47,092 bases of DNA from Gammaproteobacteria bacterium GWF2_41_13 (GTDB taxonomy: Bacteria; Pseudomonadota; Gammaproteobacteria; UBA12402), in the NCBI GenBank assembly GCA_001801315.1, contig MGXI01000008.1, positions 1 to 47,092 on the forward strand. The letters run 5' to 3'. Position 1 is the stretch's first letter; each line of letters opens with the position of its first letter. The translations under genes were made by a program, and so were the position numbers. The notes under the pieces are model-generated. The model was not told the origin of the DNA, made no database searches, and saw only the letters and a list, made by a program, of their open reading frames with translations. This document shows, piece after piece, positions 25,825-34,609 of this stretch.

Positions 25825-26706
25825 ATGAAGTCTTTTATAAAAAAAGCCATAGGGAAATTTGGTAGAGTTGTTTTTGAGAATGCATTTTCTGAATTGGCTG
25901 AGCAAATGAGCAGTACGCAAGAAGTGCAAATATCGTTATTGCAGCAATATAAGAATATCTTGGCGCAAAACATAAAACCGTTGCCGACTTTTGATGAAGT
26001 TGGGTTTAGATGCCATTCGCAATTTGAAGAAGATGGCATACTGCTATATCTATTTGCAATGATTGGGACGACAAATAAGGTGGCGGTTGAGGTATGCGCT
26101 GGGGACGGCATCGTCTGTAATACGGCGAATCTCATTATTAACCATGGTTGGAATGGGTTTTTGTTTGATGGCGGAGTAGATAATGTGAAAAAAGGAAGAG
26201 CGTATTTTGCATCGCACAAAAATACATTGCTTTGGCCTCCATTATTTACGCATGCATGGATTACTGCAGAAAATATTAATGAGATCATCCAAAATGTTGG
26301 GGTTAGCGGAGAAATCGATCTATTATCTTTAGATCTCGATGGTATGGATTATTGGGTGTGGAAAGCAATTGACTGTATTCGACCTAGGGTCGTCGTCTGT
26401 GAAACGCATAACATCATCGGACCAGATGAGGCGCTAACAGTGCCCTATGATCCAAATTTTGTAGTAAAGACTCCTGATTATCATAGTGCATCACTGGCGG
26501 CAATGTCAAAATTGGCTTCTGAAAAAGGATATAGGTTAGTAGGGACACATCGCTATGGTTTTAATGCTTTCTTTATGAAAAAAGGTATTGCGGAAGACTT
26601 ATTTCCCGCTGTTATTCCCGCAGCTTGTTTACAACATCCCTATTCAAAACACGCGAGAAAGGTAAGATGGCCCAGCGTTAAGGATTTAGAGTGGCAGGAA
26701 GTATAA
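25825..26706 (+). CDS. FkbM-like SAM-dependent methyltransferase
   Basis: A 293-residue protein. The SAM-binding region is VAVEVCAGDGIVCNT (about residue 90), followed by NGFLFDGG, where an acidic residue would bind the SAM ribose. Then comes IDLLSLDLDGMDYWVWKAI, the acidic block characteristic of FkbM-type methyltransferases, and RVVVCETHN. These enzymes usually O-methylate a sugar hydroxyl. The ATG at 25825 has AGAAGGAAA just upstream; an in-frame GTG at 25780 is rejected for lack of a site. Its methylation target is not evident. Confidence 0.72.
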   Translation: MKSFIKKAIGKFGRVVFENAFSELAEQMSSTQEVQISLLQQYKNILAQNIKPLPTFDEVGFRCHSQFEEDGILLYLFAMIGTTNKVAVEVCAGDGIVCNTANLIINHGWNGFLFDGGVDNVKKGRAYFASHKNTLLWPPLFTHAWITAENINEIIQNVGVSGEIDLLSLDLDGMDYWVWKAIDCIRPRVVVCETHNIIGPDEALTVPYDPNFVVKTPDYHSASLAAMSKLASEKGYRLVGTHRYGFNAFFMKKGIAEDLFPAVIPAACLQHPYSKHARKVRWPSVKDLEWQEV

Positions 26707-26723
26707 GATTAAGAGAGGTTTTT

Positions 26724-27497
26724 GTGCCAGAAATTTTTAATGATTATGCCAGATACTACGATCTTCTTTATAAAGACAAAGACTATGTTGTTGAAGCTTC
26801 TTATGTTGATGGGTTGATAAAAAAATATCACTCTCAGGCAAAATCTATTTTAAATTTAGGATGTGGTACGGGCAGGCATGATAGCTATTTTCAAGAAATG
26901 GGATATTCGGTTTGTGGCGTTGATTTAAGTGAAATGATGCTTATCGAAGCGCGGAAACGAGCAATTCCAGGAAAATTAGAATTTTTTAATGGCGATGCGA
27001 GGAGTATTGATTTACATCAAAAATTCGATGTTGTGATGGCTTTGTTTCATGTAATGAGTTACCAGACGGCGGGTGATGATGTTCTTGCAGTTCTTGAGAC
27101 AGCCAAACGACATCTTGCTCCAGGAGGTGTTTTTATCTTTGATTTCTGGCATGGGCAAGGGGTTTTAAATGATCCTCCTGTTGTGCGAGTTAAACGTTTG
27201 GAAGATGAAACGATTAAAGTGATTCGTATTGCAGAGCCCGATCATTTAGAAAGCCAGCATGTCGTAAAAGTGAATTACCAAATTTTGATATGCGATAAAA
27301 ATTCTCGTCGATGGAACGAGTTGTGTGAAACGCATTCCATGCGATATTTTTTTCTGCATGAATTAGAGCGATATCTTTTGAAAGCTGGATTTTCTTCGAA
27401 AGAAGCCAGTGAATGGATGTCTCATAAACCACTTTCTTTGAATTGGTATGGGCTCATTGTCGCTGGGCGACAGAATATCATAAGAGGCCGAGAATAA
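26724..27497 (+). CDS. Class I SAM-dependent methyltransferase
   Basis: A 257-residue methyltransferase with a clean motif I, ILNLGCGTGRHD (about residue 44), VCGVDLSEMML for the ribose-binding acid, VMALFHVMSYQ and the LAPGGVFIFDF motif. The family is the one often seen in polysaccharide loci and tailoring clusters. Start: a GTG at 26724 with GAGAGG at 26713-26718; an upstream in-frame start at 26691 would overlap the FkbM-like gene by 16 bases. It is followed one base later by another methyltransferase. The substrate is unknown; modification of a sugar N or O is likely. Confidence 0.82.
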   Translation: MPEIFNDYARYYDLLYKDKDYVVEASYVDGLIKKYHSQAKSILNLGCGTGRHDSYFQEMGYSVCGVDLSEMMLIEARKRAIPGKLEFFNGDARSIDLHQKFDVVMALFHVMSYQTAGDDVLAVLETAKRHLAPGGVFIFDFWHGQGVLNDPPVVRVKRLEDETIKVIRIAEPDHLESQHVVKVNYQILICDKNSRRWNELCETHSMRYFFLHELERYLLKAGFSSKEASEWMSHKPLSLNWYGLIVAGRQNIIRGRE

Positions 27498-27498
27498 A

Positions 27499-28254
27499 AT
27501 GAGCATTCGATCTTTTGCCCGTTGGTCCCCCATCAATATAGTGACAAGTAACTGGCTTTTTAATTGTGTGAAATGGCGGCTGTTTTGTCTGCGATTAAAA
27601 AACAAATTAAAAAAAACAATTAAAAACAAAAATTATCCATTGTTAAACGATGCAGTAGCTGGCAACTCCCTTGCTCTTTTTATGAGTCAAGGATATACGA
27701 AAGTGAATATTGGAGGGGGTGGAAAAAATTTGATTGGATTCGTAAATATTGATTTTACGCCTCACCGGGGTGTCGAAAGAGAAGTTATCGCGAATATCCT
27801 TGATTTGAATTTTATCCCCGATTCTAGTCTTTCACATGTTCATAGTAATCATGTGGTGGAGCATCTATCTCCCATAGAATTTCAGGATCAGCTTGCGCAG
27901 TATTATAGGGCCATGAAAAAACAAGGGTTACTGACTATACGATGTCCTAATACATTGGGTGTTTGCTATGGCTTTTTGTTTGAGGTTGTTCCAGAGATCA
28001 ATAAAGATGAGTTTTTAAACTTAGGGTTTCCAGCAGATGAAGACTTTTACAATCCTTTGGATAAATGGTATCACAAAAATTTTTATGGTTTTCTTCATTG
28101 GGTTTATGGAGATGCTGGAAATATCGAAAATCAACATTTAAATATTTTTACGCCATCGAAGATTCAAAAGGCTATTACCTTGGCGGGTTTTAACGTGGTT
28201 AAAATGTCTGAGCCTGAGTCGAGTAATATTATCGTTATCGCGCGTAAAGAATAA
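27499..28254 (+). CDS. SAM-dependent methyltransferase-like protein
   Basis: A 251-residue protein with a basic N-terminus (LKNKLKKTIKNK about 30-45). The later region is methyltransferase-like: KVNIGGGGKNLIGFVNIDF (motif I and ribose-binding area), VHSNHVVEHL, and a MKKQGLLTIRCPN motif. The glycine pattern GGGGKN differs from the usual GxGxG, as in the subgroup of predicted methyltransferases found in LPS and capsule loci. It begins one base after the previous stop and ends one base before the next gene's first possible ATG. Third methyltransferase in a row, so the polymer may be heavily methylated, or one may be inactive. Confidence 0.75.
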   Translation: MSIRSFARWSPINIVTSNWLFNCVKWRLFCLRLKNKLKKTIKNKNYPLLNDAVAGNSLALFMSQGYTKVNIGGGGKNLIGFVNIDFTPHRGVEREVIANILDLNFIPDSSLSHVHSNHVVEHLSPIEFQDQLAQYYRAMKKQGLLTIRCPNTLGVCYGFLFEVVPEINKDEFLNLGFPADEDFYNPLDKWYHKNFYGFLHWVYGDAGNIENQHLNIFTPSKIQKAITLAGFNVVKMSEPESSNIIVIARKE

Positions 28255-28281
28255 ATGTCTATATCATCAAAGGAACGTATT

Positions 28282-29514
28282 ATGCGTAAGTGCAATATTG
28301 GTCTTGTCTTATCGCTTTCTCGTTATGGCGGTGGTACGTATCAATGGACAATCAATATCTTGCATGTTTTAGAAGATTATCGTAAAGCTCATCCAGAAGA
28401 AATTCAGATCCATATTTTTTGTCCTACTCAAAATAAGGATAATAAGGATAATAAGGATAATGAGGATAATGAGGAAATAAGAAGAGTTTTTCCTTGTTTC
28501 CAAAGTAATCAGGTTAGTAAAGTAGCAATTTTTTTCACAAAAGCCATAATAAAGATTTTTATTGCGATGCCTTTCTTGCTTTTTTTCTTGCGTTATATTT
28601 TCCCTTTGAATTTTATCGCAGCGAAAAAGAAAGTAGATTTAATGATTTTTCCAGGGGCTTCTTTTGATGCAGCGCTTTATTGGGGCGAGCAGATTTTTAT
28701 GTTTACCGATATCGCTCACATTTTTTACCCGCATTTCCCAGAAGTTTCTAGTAACGGAGAACTTCGAAGACGCCATCTATTGTTTAACTATGGGATTAAA
28801 CAAGCTACACAGGTGGTGGTTGATTCAAATCAGTTACGCCTTGACGTAGGCGAGTATTATCATGCTAATCTTTCTAAGATAAATGTTCTTTATCAAACAA
28901 GATCTCAAACGCTAAATTTTGATGATAATAGCGATGACTGTGTTCAATTTAAGAATATCTTGCCGAAAAAATATCTGTTTTATCCTGCTCAACTTTGGGA
29001 GCATAAAAATCACAAAAATTTATTGTTAGCAATGAAGATTGTTTTAGAGGCTGATAATGATGTATTTTTGATTCTCTCAGGAGCTAAAAAAGAAGGCTCT
29101 GAGAAAATTTTTTCTCTTATTGAAAATTTGAATATTCCAAAAAACGTTAAATATCTTGGATATGTTACTGATCAATTTATGCCCATTCTGTATAAAAACG
29201 CTTTAATGTTAGTGATGCCAACGTATTTCGGCCCGACGAACATACCTACGTTAGAAGCCTTTTATTTTGGATGTCCCGCAGTTATTTCTGATTTGCCGGG
29301 AGTGAGAGAGCAAACAGGAAAGGCTGCATTATTGTTTGATCCAGATTCTCCGGAAGATATTGCGAACAAGATACAGCTTGTTTTGCAAGATAAAACAAGA
29401 CGGGAGGAAATGGTTAAGATGGGATATGAACGAATGAAATTATTCTCCTATGAGAAATATAGAACTGATTTGTTCTCTATTCTTGATAAGAGTTTAAAGA
29501 TTGGTGTGGAGTGA
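28282..29514 (+). CDS. GT4 family glycosyltransferase with repeat-containing loop
   Basis: A 410-residue GT-B enzyme. The N-terminal domain starts with GLVLSLSRYGGGTYQW, and the C-terminal donor domain has YLFYPAQLWEHKNHKNLL and the GT4 signature region MPTYFGPTNIPTLEAFYFGCP, where the E in PTLEA is the conserved donor-binding residue. A 9-bp in-frame tandem repeat encodes an Asn/Lys/Asp/Glu-rich loop near residues 50-65, between fold elements, and may vary in length. The ATG at 28282 follows AAAGGA at 28269-28274; an earlier ATG at 28255 abuts the previous stop. Donor and acceptor unknown. Confidence 0.88.
   Translation: MRKCNIGLVLSLSRYGGGTYQWTINILHVLEDYRKAHPEEIQIHIFCPTQNKDNKDNKDNEDNEEIRRVFPCFQSNQVSKVAIFFTKAIIKIFIAMPFLLFFLRYIFPLNFIAAKKKVDLMIFPGASFDAALYWGEQIFMFTDIAHIFYPHFPEVSSNGELRRRHLLFNYGIKQATQVVVDSNQLRLDVGEYYHANLSKINVLYQTRSQTLNFDDNSDDCVQFKNILPKKYLFYPAQLWEHKNHKNLLLAMKIVLEADNDVFLILSGAKKEGSEKIFSLIENLNIPKNVKYLGYVTDQFMPILYKNALMLVMPTYFGPTNIPTLEAFYFGCPAVISDLPGVREQTGKAALLFDPDSPEDIANKIQLVLQDKTRREEMVKMGYERMKLFSYEKYRTDLFSILDKSLKIGVE
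28432..28476 (+). repeat. Five-copy 9-bp tandem repeat inside a GT4 gene
   Basis: Five head-to-tail 9-bp units lie at 28432-28476: three identical copies of AATAAGGAT, then AATGAGGAT and a diverged AATGAGGAA. Being three codons long, changes in copy number keep the frame and only lengthen or shorten an acidic/basic loop (NKD NKD NKD NED NEE). Such repeats can change by replication slippage. Confidence 0.9.
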
Positions 29515-29515
29515 T

Positions 29516-30223
29516 ATGTCTATAGATATCGGCATAATATTGACAGGAACGATTGTCCCCAATTCAACTTTTGTAGTTCATTCTGATATAGATAAAAGAA
29601 GATTAGAATATCTTGAGGCTATAAAGTTTTATAAAAAATTTGCCCCAGTTTATTTTCTAGAAAATTCATCTTATCCCTTGTTATCAGACCCTGATTTTAA
29701 TGATATAAAAGGAGTTTTTTTAAGAAAATTTCCCGTGTCACAGTATTATAATCGTGGCAAAGGCTATCAGGAATTTGAGATGATTAAGCGATGGCTAGAA
29801 ACTGATAGTGATATCCCTCGGCGTTTTATTAAAATCACAGGACGCTATCGGATTTTAAATTTTAAAGATATGTTTGATGAATGCATGCGCTCGCAATCGA
29901 ATCATTTTTTGATCGATCGGTTTTTGAAAGATTCAAAGGCATTGACCCAGTTATTTTATGTTCATACCGATTACTATCGCGCGCTAAGCGATTTTTATTT
30001 GGACTGTAACGATGAAAATGGAGACTGGGCAGAGTTTGTCCTGCATAAAAAAATGCTTGCTTTACAAGTCAATTCTATGATTTTTCGTCATGAGCCGTTT
30101 TTTGCGGGGAGATCTGGGAGCACAGGCGCTAATCTTTATGATGGTTCAGTGAAGCACTTTGTTAAGAGTATGGTTAGGAAGATTAATCGTTGTTTGAGTA
30201 AGAAATATATACTTTTCCATTAA
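29516..30223 (+). CDS. Putative glycosyltransferase-like protein of surface-glycan locus
   Basis: A 235-residue protein without a family I can name with certainty. It starts MSIDIGIILTGTIVP, and the centre has KGYQEFEMIKRWLE followed by RRFIKITGRYRILN. This KGxxEF...KITGRY pairing recurs in small putative glycosyltransferases of LPS and capsule clusters. A possible acidic donor site is in FYVHTDYY. GGAG at 29508-29511 supports the ATG at 29516, two bases after the GT4 stop. It is followed by a 167-base gap with no gene. Transferase function is suggested by context and motif memory only. Confidence 0.55.
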   Translation: MSIDIGIILTGTIVPNSTFVVHSDIDKRRLEYLEAIKFYKKFAPVYFLENSSYPLLSDPDFNDIKGVFLRKFPVSQYYNRGKGYQEFEMIKRWLETDSDIPRRFIKITGRYRILNFKDMFDECMRSQSNHFLIDRFLKDSKALTQLFYVHTDYYRALSDFYLDCNDENGDWAEFVLHKKMLALQVNSMIFRHEPFFAGRSGSTGANLYDGSVKHFVKSMVRKINRCLSKKYILFH

Positions 30224-30390
30224 TAATGAATGCATCGATATCCTTTAACGGCATTTAAATGAGGTTGTTTAAAGAAATGATACATCAAATGATAAAAATG
30301 GTACTATTTGTCGACTATGGGCAAACAACTTCGTAATTATGATACCATGAGCAAATAATCTATGTTTTGGAGTTTAACGACGAGTTTTTC

Positions 30391-31641
30391 ATGAAAATTA
30401 ATGTTGTTTACATAAATGCAGCATATTTCTTATGGCTTGCTTTATTCCCCTCGTTTTTTGCTGTTTTTTTCTCTGCATCTTCTGGTACCCCGGGTTTGCT
30501 AATAGCTGCAATAGCAATCATTCCGGCTCTTTTACGATATGTTAAATTTACCAAAATCCCGATCAGCTGGACGGGCGTTTTGATAGCCATGTTGGTGTGG
30601 ATTCTTGTCGTAATTCCTGGTGTAGGCGGTGTTTCCTACTCATCAAAAGCTTATTTTTCACTTTTTATCGCTATTTTCTTGTTGTTTTTTATTTTTTTGG
30701 CTGCGACGTGGTTTGAGCAATGTAATAGTTCTCGGTTTTATCGTTTGATCAGTATGTTTTGGATGGCTTTTTTCCTGATAGGATGGATTGGGTTTTTTTT
30801 AAAAGTAAAAGTGTTTGGGTATAAAACACTAGCTGCTGCGGTATTCCCTTTTTCAGAGCCCTCCCATTTCGCGATAGTTGCGGGTCCTATTTATGTGATT
30901 TCTTTTTTTCTTGCTCCAAAGAAATTCAAGTTATTTATTGTGCTTAATATTATTTTTCAAGCCATGTTGCTTAAAAACCTTTCCTTGCTTCTTTATACGG
31001 GGATTATAGGCGCTATTGTTTTTCAAGTTTGCGTTAAAAATGTCCTCATGCCTATTATCTTTACAACTGTTATTGCAATTGGCGTAATTGTAGCTTTTAC
31101 TGTAAATCCAGCCTATGTAGCATATTGCACTAATCGGCTTACTCTTTCGTCTAAAAGTACTAGTTTAACAGTACTCGCAGCGCGGCAAGGTATTTATGCG
31201 GCTAAAGATTCTTTAGTGGATACTGTTGGAATAGGTCTCGGTTTTCAGATGCTGGGGACAGAAAAACCAAATGAAATTACTAAGATTATCGCCAGTATAA
31301 CGCATGGTATTGAATTGTCCAGGCCCGAGGGCGGATTTGTAGCAGCCAAGTTAATCGCCGAACTTGGTGTGGTTGGTGTAGCGTTGGTAATTCTTGTATT
31401 TGCACAAATGGTACGATCTTTCTTTTGGTTGCGTCAGTACTGGAGAAACTCTTTGCGGCGTAAATTTGATTGGTCGGGGTCTCAGCTGAAGTTGGTTGTT
31501 GCTCATTCGTTGATTGTAGCCTTTTTTGTTGAAATGTTTATCCGTGGGATTGGATATTTTTCATTAGGCGTTATTTTGTTTGTTTTTTCGTTACTATATA
31601 TTAAAAGGCACAGTCAACATGTTGATTATGATGTCACCTAA
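30391..31641 (+). CDS. Wzy/O-antigen ligase-like polytopic membrane protein
   Basis: A 416-residue protein with roughly ten hydrophobic segments and a larger loop around residues 245-310. That loop contains NRLTLSSKSTSLTVLAARQG and GIGLGFQMLG, the kind of periplasmic loop seen in Wzy polymerases and WaaL/O-antigen ligases. Such proteins polymerise repeat units or attach the glycan to its carrier in the periplasm. The ATG at 30391 gives a sensible membrane start; an in-frame TTG at 30367 would add eight residues and has no site. It is unexpected beside a Wzm/Wzt exporter, so it could be a ligase or serve a second glycan. Confidence 0.75.
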   Translation: MKINVVYINAAYFLWLALFPSFFAVFFSASSGTPGLLIAAIAIIPALLRYVKFTKIPISWTGVLIAMLVWILVVIPGVGGVSYSSKAYFSLFIAIFLLFFIFLAATWFEQCNSSRFYRLISMFWMAFFLIGWIGFFLKVKVFGYKTLAAAVFPFSEPSHFAIVAGPIYVISFFLAPKKFKLFIVLNIIFQAMLLKNLSLLLYTGIIGAIVFQVCVKNVLMPIIFTTVIAIGVIVAFTVNPAYVAYCTNRLTLSSKSTSLTVLAARQGIYAAKDSLVDTVGIGLGFQMLGTEKPNEITKIIASITHGIELSRPEGGFVAAKLIAELGVVGVALVILVFAQMVRSFFWLRQYWRNSLRRKFDWSGSQLKLVVAHSLIVAFFVEMFIRGIGYFSLGVILFVFSLLYIKRHSQHVDYDVT

Positions 31642-31662
31642 AAAAATGGTTGGGTTTGATAA

Positions 31663-32427
31663 ATGAACGATTTGGTTAGCATAGTTACCGTTGTATTTAA
31701 TGGTGCTAAAACCATAGAATGTTGCATAAAAAGTGTTTTAGCTCAGGATTATAACAAGATCGAATATATCGTGATCGATGGTGGATCAACTGACGGCACA
31801 GTAGAAATTATTCAGAAATACAGCGATAAAATAGCCTATTTTAGGAGCCAGCCGGATAGAGGCATTTATGACGCCATGAATATCGGCATAAAAATGGCCA
31901 AAGGAGATGTTATCGTTTTACTGAATGCTGATGATTGGTTCGAGACTGATGCGATTTTTGTCGGAGTGGATGTTTTAAGAAAACATAGAGATGTAGATAT
32001 TGTTCACGCCAACATCATCATTCATAAAAACAATCGACAGCAAATTTCTCGCCCAAAGAAAAGCGGTATCAATATGTTTTTTTGGAAGGGGATGGTTTAT
32101 AATCATCCAAGTTTTTTGGTGCGTAGATCGGTATATGAACGCATCGTATACGATGCGAGATATAAAATCGCTTCTGATTATAAATTCACTCTGATGTGTT
32201 TAAAGAGTAAAATCAATTTTTGTTTCTTAGATAAAGCGCTGGTGCATTTTACAGCAGGTGGTAAAAGTTCTTGTTTTTTGGCAAGAATTTATGAAGGGCA
32301 TCAAATCAGAATGGACGTTGGTTTTAATAAGGGATTGGTTTACTGTTCAACTCTGTTTCAATTTGCTTTAACGTTGGCGGTCATGTTGAAAAATCGGCTA
32401 AGACATTTGGTTTATGGCGAACAATGA
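31663..32427 (+). CDS. GT2 family glycosyltransferase
   Basis: A 254-residue GT2 enzyme, compact and complete. It has VSIVTVVFNGAKTIE at the start, YIVIDGGSTDGTVEI, then DRGIYDAMNIGIKMAKGD and the metal-binding LLNADDW (about residue 90). The SQPDRGIYDAMN segment is typical of the WcaA-like subgroup found in polysaccharide loci. It follows the Wzy-like gene by 21 bases. Donor sugar unknown. Confidence 0.9.
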   Translation: MNDLVSIVTVVFNGAKTIECCIKSVLAQDYNKIEYIVIDGGSTDGTVEIIQKYSDKIAYFRSQPDRGIYDAMNIGIKMAKGDVIVLLNADDWFETDAIFVGVDVLRKHRDVDIVHANIIIHKNNRQQISRPKKSGINMFFWKGMVYNHPSFLVRRSVYERIVYDARYKIASDYKFTLMCLKSKINFCFLDKALVHFTAGGKSSCFLARIYEGHQIRMDVGFNKGLVYCSTLFQFALTLAVMLKNRLRHLVYGEQ

Positions 32428-32461
32428 ACCTTTAATGGACTAAAATAAAGAAGCTAATATT

Positions 32462-34009
32462 ATGTGCGGTATTTTATTTAGCAATAAACGAGATTACACC
32501 GAGCTTCAATTTAAAAGGGCGCTCGCAGAAATGAGGCATCGAGGCCCAGATTCTTCTGACCATTATCTGTTTTGTCCCCGTGGGCGGATGAAATTAGGAC
32601 ATAATCGATTAAAGATTTTAGATTTAAATGATTCTGCTAACCAGCCTTTTTTTTCTCAGTCAAAAAAACACGTTATCATTTATAATGGGGAAATTTATAA
32701 TTTTCGTGAATTGACCCGGCAATTTAATCTTCATTTGCATACGTATTGTGATACGGAATTGATCATTGAGCTCTATGAGCTTATTGGTGTCGATTTGTTG
32801 CAATATCTTAACGGAGATTTTGCATTTGTTATTACTTCTTTAGATACTGGGGAATTTTTTGTCGCGCGCGATAGATTAGGGGTCAAACCCCTATATTATA
32901 TTGATGATCTCCAATATTTTACGTGCGCTTCTGAAATAGCGCCTTTAGTGACGCTTTTAGGACATGTTGAGTTTGATGAGGAAGGATTACGTCAATATAA
33001 AAAAATGCGTACTTTCTTTCATGGCAAAACCCTATATAAAAATATTAAAATGTTTTTGCCGGGTCATTATAGGGTGAATGATAAATTATATCGCTATTGG
33101 CAATTGCCAGAGCAGCCACAAAGTCCTCCTACGGATGAAGAATTGCGATCGCTTATTTCCACAGCAGTTGATTATCGATGTATTTCAGATGTTCCTGTTG
33201 GGAGCTACCTTAGTGGTGGGGTTGATAGCACGATAGTGGCATCCCTTTTGAACAAACCAGACACATGGACTGTTGGTTTTTCGGACATGAATGAGTTTGA
33301 GTGGGGAAAGTTAGCTGCGGAGAGTTGTAAGGCTCATCATACAGAAATTGTCATGCAAGATGCGGAGTTTTTTGAATTGGCACGAGCGATGATTATTCAG
33401 CGTAAAGAGCCTCTTTCTGTCCCGAATGAAGTCATGCTGTACAAAATGACTCGCGCTGCAAAAGCGCATAATACGGTTATTTTGAGTGGGGAAGGAGCCG
33501 ATGAGTTATTTTTTGGTTATGATCGAATTTTCCATTGGGCTAACCAATTTGAATGGAATGTAGAAGATTTCGAAGAACTATATACGTATGGGACCGAGAA
33601 AGATGTTGAAATTATCGATGCTGTTTTGGCGCCTTACTTTAAATATAAAAGAAATATTGATATGATCGCTCGATTTTTTCAACTGGATCATTTGCATGGA
33701 TTGTTAAGGCGCTTGGATAATAGCGCTATGTTAGCCAGCGTTGAAGCGCGAGTTCCTTTTGTTGACCATCGAATTATTGAACGAATGGTAGGTGTTAGTT
33801 TTGATTATCGCATGCAGGACGGTGTGGTAAAAGCGCCACTCAAACGCGCTTTTAGTGACTTGTTGCCAAAGGAAATTATTGAGCGAAAGAAAATAGGGTT
33901 TCCTGTTCCTTTGAATAGGTTGTTTCAGTTAGCGACGGATAATAAAAAAGCAGGGTTTGATGCATGGTTTGATTTTAATTTAAGTGTCATTCAGGAATGT
34001 TTAATGTAA
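32462..34009 (+). CDS. asnB: Glutamine-hydrolysing asparagine synthase family protein
   Basis: A 515-residue AsnB-type enzyme. The N-terminal glutaminase has the nucleophile Cys2 (MCGI), RHRGPDSSD and YNGEIYNF. The synthase domain has the PP-loop SGGVDS (251-256), SGEGADELFFGYDR and KKIGFPVPL near the end. It is shorter than many AsnB proteins, which are often 550-640 residues, but all catalytic blocks are present. In polysaccharide loci these enzymes are thought to amidate uronic acids or similar carboxyl groups, so a carboxylated sugar such as the nonulosonic acid could be the target. It is followed by tagD after 16 bases. Confidence 0.9.
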   Translation: MCGILFSNKRDYTELQFKRALAEMRHRGPDSSDHYLFCPRGRMKLGHNRLKILDLNDSANQPFFSQSKKHVIIYNGEIYNFRELTRQFNLHLHTYCDTELIIELYELIGVDLLQYLNGDFAFVITSLDTGEFFVARDRLGVKPLYYIDDLQYFTCASEIAPLVTLLGHVEFDEEGLRQYKKMRTFFHGKTLYKNIKMFLPGHYRVNDKLYRYWQLPEQPQSPPTDEELRSLISTAVDYRCISDVPVGSYLSGGVDSTIVASLLNKPDTWTVGFSDMNEFEWGKLAAESCKAHHTEIVMQDAEFFELARAMIIQRKEPLSVPNEVMLYKMTRAAKAHNTVILSGEGADELFFGYDRIFHWANQFEWNVEDFEELYTYGTEKDVEIIDAVLAPYFKYKRNIDMIARFFQLDHLHGLLRRLDNSAMLASVEARVPFVDHRIIERMVGVSFDYRMQDGVVKAPLKRAFSDLLPKEIIERKKIGFPVPLNRLFQLATDNKKAGFDAWFDFNLSVIQECLM

Positions 34010-34025
34010 TCGCAGAGAGGAAAAG

Positions 34026-34466
34026 ATGATTATAGGTTATACCACCGGTGTTTTTGATTTGTTTCATGTTGGACATGTACGCATTTTAAAAAATGCGCAT
34101 GCCATGTGTGATAAACTCATCGTTGGTGTTACTACGGATGAATTAATGACTAGTTATAAAAAAAAGAAAGCAGTTATTCCCTTTGATGAAAGATTAGAAA
34201 TTGTAAGTACTTGTCGATATGTTGACATGAGCGTGCCACAAGAGACAATGGATAAGTTAGAAGCTTGGGAGCGTTATAAGTTTAATATTATGTTTGTTGG
34301 GGATGATTGGTATAAGACAGAAAAGTGGGAAACTATAGAAACTCAATTTATAGAAAGAAATGTTCGGATCATTTATTTTCCTTATACGAAAGGGACTTCT
34401 TCCACGCTAATTAACCAAACTTTAAACATGCTGAGGGTAGAGGGAAAAGCAGTAATTCCGGACTAA
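34026..34466 (+). CDS. tagD: TagD-like glycerol-3-phosphate cytidylyltransferase
   Basis: A 146-residue cytidylyltransferase with every hallmark: TTGVFDLFHVGH with HVGH at 14-17, DERLEIV (54-60), VGDDW (91-95) and the C-terminal TKGTSST (121-127) that closes over CTP. TagD makes CDP-glycerol from CTP and glycerol-3-phosphate; relatives make CDP-activated polyols or ethanolamine. The next gene is a CDP-alcohol phosphotransferase, so the two may form a CDP-alcohol synthesis-and-use pair. Compare the TagD-like domain at the start of the fusion at 14639, where the C-terminal motif is degraded. Confidence 0.9.
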   Translation: MIIGYTTGVFDLFHVGHVRILKNAHAMCDKLIVGVTTDELMTSYKKKKAVIPFDERLEIVSTCRYVDMSVPQETMDKLEAWERYKFNIMFVGDDWYKTEKWETIETQFIERNVRIIYFPYTKGTSSTLINQTLNMLRVEGKAVIPD

Positions 34467-34475
34467 AAGTTTATT

Positions 34476-34500
34476 AAACACAACAAAATAGTGTTTTTCT
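34476..34500 (+). terminator. Weak rho-independent terminator candidate after tagD
   Basis: A six-base-pair stem AAACAC/GTGTTT (34476-34481 with 34491-34496) around a nine-base loop merges into a short T-rich tail. The stem is A+T-rich and short, so it would be a weak or partial terminator. It lies 10 bases after the tagD stop and before a G8 tract. Confidence 0.3.
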
Positions 34501-34523
34501 TTGCGCGATTGGGAATGATCAAA

Positions 34524-34531
34524 GGGGGGGG
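34524..34531 (+). repeat. Poly-G (G8) tract in the gap before the CDP-alcohol gene
   Basis: A run of eight G residues sits in the 143-base gap between tagD and the CDP-alcohol phosphotransferase, about 80 bases before the latter. It falls inside a tiny frame that starts ATG at 34515 and stops directly after the run. One added G would carry that frame on for about 17 further codons to a stop at about 34594. Runs of this length in A+T-rich DNA are prone to slippage. Confidence 0.85.
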
Positions 34532-34609
34532 CTGAGAAAAATGAATAAACCTGGAGTTGGTTTATCTATGAGTGCTAAAATAATTAAATTATAGGAAAGA
34601 GATTCTGAG

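Noticed and set aside
25698-26288. 196-codon minus-strand open frame
   Set aside because: Antisense to the FkbM-like gene, whose plus-strand protein shows methyltransferase motifs; the antisense product has no recognisable domain.
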